From Chloroflexota bacterium (GTDB lineage Bacteria > Chloroflexota > Anaerolineae > Anaerolineales > Anaerolineaceae), in the NCBI GenBank assembly GCA_011053085.1, contig DSBE01000377.1, positions 1 through 19,882 of the forward strand: a stretch of DNA of 19,882 nucleotides, written 5' to 3'. Under the pieces are notes generated by a model. That model saw only the letters and a program-made list of their open reading frames with translations, was not told the DNA's origin and made no database searches. Positions 14,087 through 19,882 of the stretch are shown piece by piece; position 1 is the first letter of the stretch, and each line of letters starts with the position of its first letter. A program made the translations under genes and the position numbers.

Positions 14087-14170
14087 TTGTGTAATCCGTA
14101 GTTCCTCCGCTTTTTCCAGTATCGTTTTTCGGTGTAGTTCTTTTTCTGTCATTGCGATTGTCCTTGTCAT
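14087..14170 (-). pseudogene. Second transposase N-terminal remnant, ISNCY/IS1202-like, opposite strand
   Basis: From the ATG at 14170 the translation begins MTRTIAMTEKELHRKTIL and continues EKAEELRITQ, which resembles the first helices of ISNCY-type transposases before their helix-turn-helix. After ITQ the similarity ends; the frame stays open only because it runs antisense through the first remnant. GGAGG lies nine to ten bases before the ATG, so its original start signals survive. Family assignment is from memory of the motif and is moderate. Confidence 0.5.
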
Positions 14171-14186
14171 GTTGTATGTCCTCCAA

Positions 14187-14217
14187 TAGGACAATTTAAC
14201 TTTGCCAGATTAGGACA
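14187..14217. repeat. Short direct repeat TAGGACA, probably old IS end
   Basis: TAGGACA occurs at 14187-14193 and 14211-14217, 24 bases apart, upstream of the minus-strand transposase remnant. Repeats of this kind near the end of an insertion sequence would fit transposase binding sites. The copies are short and could be chance. Confidence 0.35.
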
Positions 14218-14252
14218 TTACTACTTTGCGCTGACACGCTCTGACTATCTGC

Positions 14253-14281
14253 TTGACAACTGCTGTCAATTCACCTATAAT
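14253..14281 (+). promoter_or_regulatory. Full-consensus promoter of rpmF
   Basis: TTGACA (14253-14258) and TATAAT (14276-14281) match the sigma70 consensus at all twelve positions with a 17-base spacer. Transcription should begin near 14288, about 55 bases before the rpmF ATG. This is the strongest promoter in the window, as expected for a ribosomal protein. Confidence 0.88.
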
Positions 14282-14343
14282 TCTTCAGCTATTGGCAAAA
14301 GAATAAATGCAATAATTAAACATCTTAAACAGGAGTTTTTAGC

Positions 14344-14529
14344 ATGACCCCACTTCCAAAGAGAAAAGTATCCAAAGGTCGGCGTGATCGACGCAGAGCC
14401 CATGACGCCCTCAAAACTGCCAATCTGACCCAATGTGGTAATTGCGGTGAGATGCGTCTTCCGCATACGGTCTGCCCAAGCTGTGGCTATTACCAGGGGC
14501 GCGAAGTAATCAGCGTAGCGTCTGAATAA
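14344..14529 (+). CDS. rpmF: 50S ribosomal protein L32
   Basis: A 61-residue protein of the large ribosomal subunit. It shows the typical basic start (PKRKVSKGRRDRRRAHDAL), then a zinc ribbon with CGNCG and CPSCGYYQGREV, the four-cysteine form of L32. AGGAG lies eight bases before the ATG. It stands alone between a perfect promoter and a strong terminator; the usual partner yceD is not next to it, the place upstream being taken by transposase remnants. Confidence 0.97.
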   Translation: MTPLPKRKVSKGRRDRRRAHDALKTANLTQCGNCGEMRLPHTVCPSCGYYQGREVISVASE

Positions 14530-14550
14530 TTTATTCTTAGTTAAAAATTG

Positions 14551-14579
14551 AAAGCGGGTTGATCGCATCAACCCGCTTT
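14551..14579. terminator. Bidirectional intrinsic terminator
   Basis: A perfect 13-base stem (AAAGCGGGTTGAT and its complement) around the loop CGC. On the plus strand it ends rpmF and is followed by GTTTGTGTTT. On the minus strand it is followed by CAATTTTTAA and ends the hflX operon 30 bases after the small membrane protein. Confidence 0.9.
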
Positions 14580-14608
14580 GTTTGTGTTTATTTAGGTATG
14601 CAAATTGA

Positions 14609-14818
14609 TTATAGAGCCCAGGCGAGCATGATACCCAGAACTGCCACAATAATGCCAAGATGCAGGAACAGGTCGCTGGTAGCGATGAAGTGCTGTGTTA
14701 GCAGCGGTAGCAGGAAGTTCAGAATGACCATCCCGATGCCCAGTAGGGGTAGAAGGCCTTTGCGTGCAGCGAAAAATGCAGACAATTTGTCAATAATTTT
14801 TGAAAGTATTTCCATCAT
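14609..14818 (-). CDS. Small membrane protein with two helices
   Basis: A 69-residue protein I do not recognise. A short amphipathic start (MEILSKIIDKLSAFFAARK) is followed by two hydrophobic stretches at about 22-40 and 49-68; the chain ends inside the second. The start ATG overlaps the hflX stop codon (ATGA), so it is coupled to hflX, and the operon terminator follows. The second ATG at 14815 is an equally possible start. Conserved function is unknown. Confidence 0.65.
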   Translation of the reverse strand: MMEILSKIIDKLSAFFAARKGLLPLLGIGMVILNFLLPLLTQHFIATSDLFLHLGIIVAVLGIMLAWAL

Positions 14819-16173
14819 TCTGTTGACCGTTGTTTATGTTGGATTTTGGTGATATAAGGTTGAAATTGAGCAACTGATCGTGAAGGCAGTTGACCGGATA
14901 TTTCGATACCTTCGGCTAAATTTTTGATGTCGGTTACATTGCCGTTCTCATGGAAGAACGATATCAATTGTCCTTCTTGATAAGGAACAAAAGCAACAAC
15001 GTGAATATAGGAGGAGAAAAGTTCATCTTCGATGTTCTGCAGTAATTCTTCCGTGCCGATATTATGCGTGGCTGAAACAAATATTGGATTTTTAAAAACA
15101 TCAGAAAATTTCGTTTCAGTGTAATCATGAGGGAGTAAATCAATCTTATTCAGGATCGTCAGGGTCGGAATATCTGCGCAATCGATGTCACTCAATGTTT
15201 CCATAACGGATTCATATTGAACAATAGCGTTTGGGTGGGATATGTCGATCACATGCAGCAGTAAATCCGCCTCGCTAATCTCTTCAAGGGTGGCGCGAAA
15301 GGCGGCGACAAGGTCAGTTGGTAATTTTTGAATAAAACCAACCGTGTCAGTCAGTAAAATTTCGGTATTGGAGGGCAGAATGACCTTACGAGTAGTCGGA
15401 TCGAGGGTGGCGAACAATTTATCGGCAACATAAACCCTGGCATCGGTCAGGAGGTTCAACAAAGTGGACTTACCTGCATTCGTATAGCCAACAAGGGCGA
15501 CCGTCGGAATTTGTTGTATTTTCCGCGCTTTGCGATGGCGGGCACGATGGGCACGGACTTTTTCCAGTTCGTCTTTGAGGAAGCTGATTCGACGAAGGAT
15601 TTCGCGGCGGTCAATTTCCAATTGGGTTTCACCAGGGCCACGCAAGCCAACACCGCCACTGCCGGAACGACCGCCAGAACCGCCGGCCTGACGTGCCAGG
15701 TGGGTCCATGCGCGTGTCAATCTGGGTAACCGGTATTGGTATTGAGCTAATTCAACCTGGAGTTTGCCCTCGCTGGTATTGGCATGCAAAGCAAAGATAT
15801 CCAATATCAGTGCTGTGCGGTCAATAACGTGGATGCGGTCTTCGCCCAACGATTCTTCAAGCCGTTTTTCAATTTCACGAAGGTGGCGCGGAGAGAGCTC
15901 GTTATCGAAGATGATGACATCGGCATGAAATTCTTCTACCAGCAGGATTACTTCTTGCAATTTGCCGGTTCCGATATAAGTGGATGCGTTTGGCCGTGTT
16001 AATTTTTGAAAGATTTCACCGACGACTTCAAGCCCTGCTGTTTCAGTCAGAAGAGCCAATTCTTCCAAGGAATCTTCAACCGGCAACAGGGTTTTTTCTG
16101 TGGCAAAGTCCACTCCCACAAGGAATGCTTTTTGCCTTGGTGCCCGGGTGGGCAAGGTGTTAATTTTATTCAT
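14815..16173 (-). CDS. hflX: Ribosome-associated GTPase HflX
   Basis: A 452-residue GTPase that splits stalled or stress-inactivated ribosomes (known for the family). The N-terminal HflX domain (about 15-180) contains IGTGKLQE and FDNELSPRHLREIE, followed by the glycine-rich GGSGGRSGSGGVGLRGPGE linker that marks the family and the helical region. The GTPase domain has G1 GYTNAGKST (229-237), G3 DTVG (276-279), G4 NKID (342-345) and G5 SAT (367-369). It begins 8 bases after the aminotransferase gene without a clear Shine-Dalgarno; a TATAAT in that gap with a distant TTGCGG could be an internal promoter. Confidence 0.96.
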   Translation of the reverse strand: MNKINTLPTRAPRQKAFLVGVDFATEKTLLPVEDSLEELALLTETAGLEVVGEIFQKLTRPNASTYIGTGKLQEVILLVEEFHADVIIFDNELSPRHLREIEKRLEESLGEDRIHVIDRTALILDIFALHANTSEGKLQVELAQYQYRLPRLTRAWTHLARQAGGSGGRSGSGGVGLRGPGETQLEIDRREILRRISFLKDELEKVRAHRARHRKARKIQQIPTVALVGYTNAGKSTLLNLLTDARVYVADKLFATLDPTTRKVILPSNTEILLTDTVGFIQKLPTDLVAAFRATLEEISEADLLLHVIDISHPNAIVQYESVMETLSDIDCADIPTLTILNKIDLLPHDYTETKFSDVFKNPIFVSATHNIGTEELLQNIEDELFSSYIHVVAFVPYQEGQLISFFHENGNVTDIKNLAEGIEISGQLPSRSVAQFQPYITKIQHKQRSTE

Positions 16174-16181
16174 ACAATCAA

Positions 16182-17360
16182 TTATACCTGAGACAACAAC
16201 CAGGTCCGCAATCGATGCATCGCCTCTTCAATTTTTTGTGTTTCACAACCAAAACTAATGCGAAAATTTCCTTCTCCATGGTTCCCATAAAGGATGCCCG
16301 GCGCAAAACTCACCCCAATTTCTTGCAGGCATTGGCCACAAAAATCTGAGGAATCTGTAAATCCTTCGGGAATAGGTGACCAGACATACAGGGCTGCTTT
16401 GGGTCTCTTCGGATATAGCCCGATCGCGTTAAGACCGGCCAAAATGATGTCGCGTCTTTTTCGATAGACTTCATTGCGCTCGTCCAGCCATGATTGGTCT
16501 GATGTAAGTGCATAGGCACCAGCCTCCAAGGTAGGCAGGAAATTGGCAGAGTCCTGTTGAGACTTGTAGGTTTTGAGGTAGCCAAGTACCTGGGCGTTGC
16601 CTGCTGCAAAACCAACCCGCCATCCGGCCATGTTGTAGGTCTTTGAGAGTGAATTGAACTCGACGGTTACTTCTTTCGCGCCTGGGATTTGGAGGATGCT
16701 GTCCGCCGTGTAACCGTCAAAGCACACATCAGTATAAGGCGCATCTGACGCAAGCAAGATGTGATTCTGTCGGGCGAAATCAATCGCTTCACGATAAAAA
16801 TCTGGTGTGGCGATTGCCCCGGTTGGATTGTTGGGGTAGTTCAACCACAACATTTTGGCTTTCAGGGCAATTTCTTGTGGTATTGCCTGCAAGTCTGGTA
16901 AATAATTGTTCTCCTTTAAGAGAGGCATGGTTACAACTGTAGCGCCGGCAATTTTGGCTGCGGCTGAATAAACGGGATAACCAGGATCAGGCACCAGAAC
17001 GATATCGCCAGGGTTGAGAAAAGCCTGCGAAAGGTTGAACAAACCTTCTTTTGAGCCAATCAAAGCCAGGATTTCGCTTTCAGGATCCAGGCTGATTTCA
17101 AAACGGTTCAGCAGGTATACAGCTACAGTGTTGCGAAATTTCTGGGTACCGTTGTGCATGGTATAACCATGGGTTGTGGGTAGCTTTGCTGAGTTATAGA
17201 GCGTCTCAATAATTTCGCTGGTTGGCGGCAGGTCTGGAGACCCGATATCCAGACGGATGATGTCTCTGCCTTGTTTGCGCAGCGATTGTATGGTTTCGCC
17301 TAATCGCCCAAAATAATACGACTGAAAAGATGCGATTCGGTCAGCAGGTGAAAAATTCAT
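16182..17360 (-). CDS. Class I/II PLP-dependent aminotransferase, DapL/AspC-like
   Basis: A 392-residue fold-type I aminotransferase. The PLP lysine is Lys240 in FNSLSKTYNMAGWRVG; other cofactor residues are Asn178 in the NYPNNPTG segment (174-181), Asp206 and Tyr209 (DAPYTD), and Arg367 in FRISFG binds the substrate carboxylate. SKTYNMAGWR and the DIGSPDLPP start are usual in LL-diaminopimelate and related alanine/aspartate aminotransferases; sequence alone does not fix the substrate. It starts 13 bases after the histidine kinase and is followed closely by hflX. Only a weak AAAGAG precedes the ATG. Confidence 0.9.
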   Translation of the reverse strand: MNFSPADRIASFQSYYFGRLGETIQSLRKQGRDIIRLDIGSPDLPPTSEIIETLYNSAKLPTTHGYTMHNGTQKFRNTVAVYLLNRFEISLDPESEILALIGSKEGLFNLSQAFLNPGDIVLVPDPGYPVYSAAAKIAGATVVTMPLLKENNYLPDLQAIPQEIALKAKMLWLNYPNNPTGAIATPDFYREAIDFARQNHILLASDAPYTDVCFDGYTADSILQIPGAKEVTVEFNSLSKTYNMAGWRVGFAAGNAQVLGYLKTYKSQQDSANFLPTLEAGAYALTSDQSWLDERNEVYRKRRDIILAGLNAIGLYPKRPKAALYVWSPIPEGFTDSSDFCGQCLQEIGVSFAPGILYGNHGEGNFRISFGCETQKIEEAMHRLRTWLLSQV

Positions 17361-17373
17361 GCTCTTTATCTTT

Positions 17374-18570
17374 CTATTTCAGGTTGATCTGATGAGGTGG
17401 TTTCATCGGCAGGGTTATGGTGAAGGTAGTACCGGGGAATCGTTCTTCATCATATCCGGGTGAATACACATTGATGCTACCGTGATGAGCGTCTATAATG
17501 CCTTTAGCGATATAGAGGCCTAAACCGGGCCCTCCGCCTTTGAAATCTGTTTTGGTCGTTGAATAATGAGAAATATCACCCAGATAATTGAATTTATTGA
17601 ACAAACGAATCTGGTTGGTTTTGGAGATACCAATTCCGTTGTCTTCGATTTCGATAATAAACTTGTTGTTCGAATCGCGTAAGGTGACAGTCACTTTTCC
17701 GCCATCAGGTGTGAATTTAATGGCGTTGGTTATAATATTTTCCAAGGCCTGACGCAACCTGAATGGGTCGCCGACAATCATTTTTTCGCGAGAACCACTG
17801 CCTTTTAAGTAGAATTTTATGTTTCTACGGCTGAAAGACTTTTCTTGTTCTTCATGTATGCCCTGCAGAATTTTTCCTATCCAAACTGGCTGCAAGCTCA
17901 AATCGAGACGGTTGTTGTCGATCATCGCCACCAAAAGCATGTTGTTGATGATCTCATTCAGCCGATTTACCCCCTGGTTGATGCCATTGACCAGGCGTTG
18001 TTCAGGTTCGTGTTCGGCATCAAGAGGAATACTCGACTGCAGCATGTTGGCATAGCCCTTGATTAATGAGATCGGTGTCCGCAACTCATGGGCTGTAATT
18101 TCGATGAAGGCGGATTTGCTCAATTCTAAACGCTGGGAGCCTCTCTCGATAGCCGCAATATTGACATCAGCTTGTTTAATGTTTACTTGCGCTTGATATT
18201 CACTGGCATATTGAAACGCATATACAAAAAAGTTAACAACATTTTCATAAGTTACGGTTAGGCGATTTCCGGAGAGGAAAGTTTGACAAGTTATGTACGT
18301 TGCTTGCATTAACTGCTTAAGAAACATGATTACGGAGATTTTTTCTCCCAGCAACTCGCTGGGAAGAGCCTGGTCAATCCAGCGTTTGATCATGGTATTG
18401 CTGGTAGAAGGATCTCGCGTGTCAATTGCTTCGATCATAACATCGAAAAATTCATCCAACAAATCCAGGATTGATTCTCTTTGACCAACCCCCCAACCGG
18501 TTGCTTCCAGTGCTTGTGACACCCAGGTTGATTTATGGTTGTTTAACCATTCAGCTTCCGTAAGTCGCAT
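17374..18570 (-). CDS. Soluble histidine kinase with RsbRD-like N-terminal helices
   Basis: A 398-residue sensor kinase without membrane helices. Residues about 1-140 are mainly helical and resemble the RsbRD N-terminal domain (QRESILDLLDEFFDVMIEAI), a likely cytoplasmic sensor. The HisKA box is FIEITAHELRTPIS with His161. The ATPase part has the N box (NIITNAIKFTPDGG), G1 (DNGIGI) and G2 (GGGPGLGLYIAKGI). AGGAG lies four to five bases before the ATG. No response regulator is adjacent; the OmpR regulator at 6765 or the receiver-CpaE protein at 7572 are possible partners on proximity alone. Confidence 0.93.
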   Translation of the reverse strand: MRLTEAEWLNNHKSTWVSQALEATGWGVGQRESILDLLDEFFDVMIEAIDTRDPSTSNTMIKRWIDQALPSELLGEKISVIMFLKQLMQATYITCQTFLSGNRLTVTYENVVNFFVYAFQYASEYQAQVNIKQADVNIAAIERGSQRLELSKSAFIEITAHELRTPISLIKGYANMLQSSIPLDAEHEPEQRLVNGINQGVNRLNEIINNMLLVAMIDNNRLDLSLQPVWIGKILQGIHEEQEKSFSRRNIKFYLKGSGSREKMIVGDPFRLRQALENIITNAIKFTPDGGKVTVTLRDSNNKFIIEIEDNGIGISKTNQIRLFNKFNYLGDISHYSTTKTDFKGGGPGLGLYIAKGIIDAHHGSINVYSPGYDEERFPGTTFTITLPMKPPHQINLK

Positions 18571-18640
18571 GTCTCTCCTGCCTTAATGAACACGATCAAT
18601 TCAACGGTTTTAGTGTAGCATGAATGTTATAACAGTGGGG

Positions 18641-19882
18641 TTATTTTACGTGGTTGTCAACAGAAGCCAGGCAGGTTTCCAATGAACGTATTGCCCTTTC
18701 GGCATAAGCAGTAGCCCGGTTGCGTTTTCCTTTGATCTCTTCTGGCAATGGCGGAAGGATGCCGAAATTGGCCTTCATGGGCTGAAAGGTAACCAGTGGC
18801 GCTGTGGTTATGTGGTTCACCAGTGCGCCTAACATGGTATCAGGAGGCATTTTAATCAAAGGTTGATCGAATACTAAATTGGCTGCATTCATGCCAGCCA
18901 ACAAGCCGGTTGCGGCGTTACCGATGTAGCCTTCGACACCTGTGATTTGACCCGCAAAGAAAATTCTCTGGTTTTCTCTTAATTGTAATGTTGAGGTGAG
19001 AAATTTTGGTGAGGCAATAAAGGTGTTGCGATGCATTTGGCCGTACCGGTGGAATTCTGCGTTTTCCAGGCCAGGAATCAGTCTGAAGATGCGTTTCTGC
19101 TCTGAATAGGTCAGATTGGTTTGAAATCCGACGAGGTTAAACAAACTACCGCTAAGATCATCCTGGCGGAGTTGGACCACTGCGTAAGGGCGATGGTTTG
19201 TGTGTGGATTGAAAATGCCAATGGGCCGCATCGGACCAAAGGCAAGTGATTGGCTACCGCGTTCAGCCATGATTTCGATCGGTAAACAGCCTTCAAAAAA
19301 GGTATGCATACCAGCTCTTACGCCATCTGTAATGGCTGCTTCAAAGGATTTTAGCTGTATGCGCTGGGCGTTGATTAACTCATGAATAAAGTGATGATAT
19401 TGTTCTTCGGTGAAAGGGCAGTTGATATAATCACCCTGTTGTTGTTCTCCGCGTTGATAACGCGAAGCCCGGAAAGCAATATCCATGTTGATTGAATCAG
19501 CAGCGACGATAGGGGCGATGGCATCAAAAAAGGCCATGCCCTCATCATCCAACAGGCATTGGATAACGCTGGCAAGAGAGGGTGAGGTCAAGGGGCCGCT
19601 GGCAATGATGCAGACATCGTCAGGAATTTCGGTGACTTCTTCGCGAATGATCTCGATATTGGGATGGGCCTGGATTTTCTGGGTTACCAGGTCTGCGAAC
19701 GCTTCACGGTCGACTGCCAAAGCACTGCCAGCAGGAACCTGGGTTTGATATGCACAAGATAGTATCAAAGAACCCATACGTTGGATTTCTTCTTGCAACA
19801 AACCAGTAGCACGATCAGGCAGTTTTGAACCCAATGAGTTTGAACAGACAAGTTCAGATAGCTTATCGGTCTGGTGGGCGCC
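18641..19882 (-). CDS. trmFO: TrmFO tRNA methyltransferase, N-terminus cut by window edge
   Basis: Folate- and FAD-dependent enzyme that makes 5-methyluridine at position 54 of tRNA. The frame is open from the right edge; its first residues GAHQTDKLSELVCSNS are the conserved region just after the FAD-binding start, which lies outside. Further motifs: DREAFADLVT, IIASGPLTSPSLA, DYINCPFTEEQY, FEGCLPIEIMAERG (the conserved Cys), FNLVGFQTNLTY, FAGQITGVEGYIGNAATG (second FAD motif) and TAYAERAIRSLE at the end. A shorter start at the TTG of 19834 would be internal and wrong. It ends 70 bases before the histidine kinase gene. Confidence 0.97.
   Translation of the reverse strand, partial: GAHQTDKLSELVCSNSLGSKLPDRATGLLQEEIQRMGSLILSCAYQTQVPAGSALAVDREAFADLVTQKIQAHPNIEIIREEVTEIPDDVCIIASGPLTSPSLASVIQCLLDDEGMAFFDAIAPIVAADSINMDIAFRASRYQRGEQQQGDYINCPFTEEQYHHFIHELINAQRIQLKSFEAAITDGVRAGMHTFFEGCLPIEIMAERGSQSLAFGPMRPIGIFNPHTNHRPYAVVQLRQDDLSGSLFNLVGFQTNLTYSEQKRIFRLIPGLENAEFHRYGQMHRNTFIASPKFLTSTLQLRENQRIFFAGQITGVEGYIGNAATGLLAGMNAANLVFDQPLIKMPPDTMLGALVNHITTAPLVTFQPMKANFGILPPLPEEIKGKRNRATAYAERAIRSLETCLASVDNHVK

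Noticed and set aside
13931..14194. 87-residue protein on the minus strand
   Set aside because: Only the first part (from the ATG at 14170) resembles a transposase start; the rest is antisense to the plus-strand remnant, so it was annotated as a fragment.
13762..14343. CRISPR array or prophage attachment site next to tRNA-Val
   Set aside because: No regularly spaced repeats, no copy of the tRNA 3' end and no intact integrase were seen; only transposase fragments are present.

Overview
The window reads as chromosomal DNA of a mid-GC bacterium, most likely a member of the Chloroflexota (Anaerolineae-like). This placement is an inference from gene content: PQQ-propeller Ser/Thr kinases, a receiver-CpaE fusion, a ThrS without a TGS domain, a T-box leader, single orphan tRNA genes and good sigma70-type promoters. 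No ribosomal RNA or other marker here proves it.

Layout. (1) 1-1338, minus: the start of rpe (cut by the window edge), preceded in the same operon by a Ser/Thr kinase with one C-terminal membrane helix. (2) 1383-7478, plus: an anchored SH3-like protein, then a tight signalling operon of a Ser/Thr kinase with an 8-repeat PQQ propeller, a PP2C phosphatase, a vWA protein, a zinc-ribbon/FHA protein, an unrecognised 79-residue protein and an OmpR-type response regulator. (3) 7523-8798: a perfect inverted repeat and a receiver-CpaE/MinD-like fusion. (4) 8823-11557: tRNA-Glu(TTC) with its promoter, then a three-gene NMT1/SsuABC-type ABC importer. (5) 11589-13752, minus: promoter, tRNA-Val(GAC), T-box leader and thrS. 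(6) 13782-14220: two decayed transposase N-terminal fragments facing each other. (7) 14253-14579: rpmF (L32) with a consensus promoter and a terminator. (8) 14609-19882, minus: a small membrane protein, hflX, a class I/II aminotransferase, a soluble histidine kinase and trmFO (N-terminus cut by the window edge).

How it works together. The most notable block is 2021-7478. It holds a kinase, the matching phosphatase, a metal-site vWA protein and a phosphothreonine-binding FHA protein, so writer, eraser and reader of Ser/Thr phosphorylation are all present, followed by a two-component regulator. The combination resembles the TerY-P triads (kinase + PP2C + vWA) described in tellurium-resistance-type systems, but with a cytoplasmic PQQ propeller and an FHA reader. 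The kinase appears to use a CTG start behind a strong Shine-Dalgarno sequence. The second kinase next to rpe recalls the prpC-prkC-rsgA-rpe neighbourhood of Firmicutes. The right half is mostly housekeeping: translation, tRNA modification and ribosome rescue.
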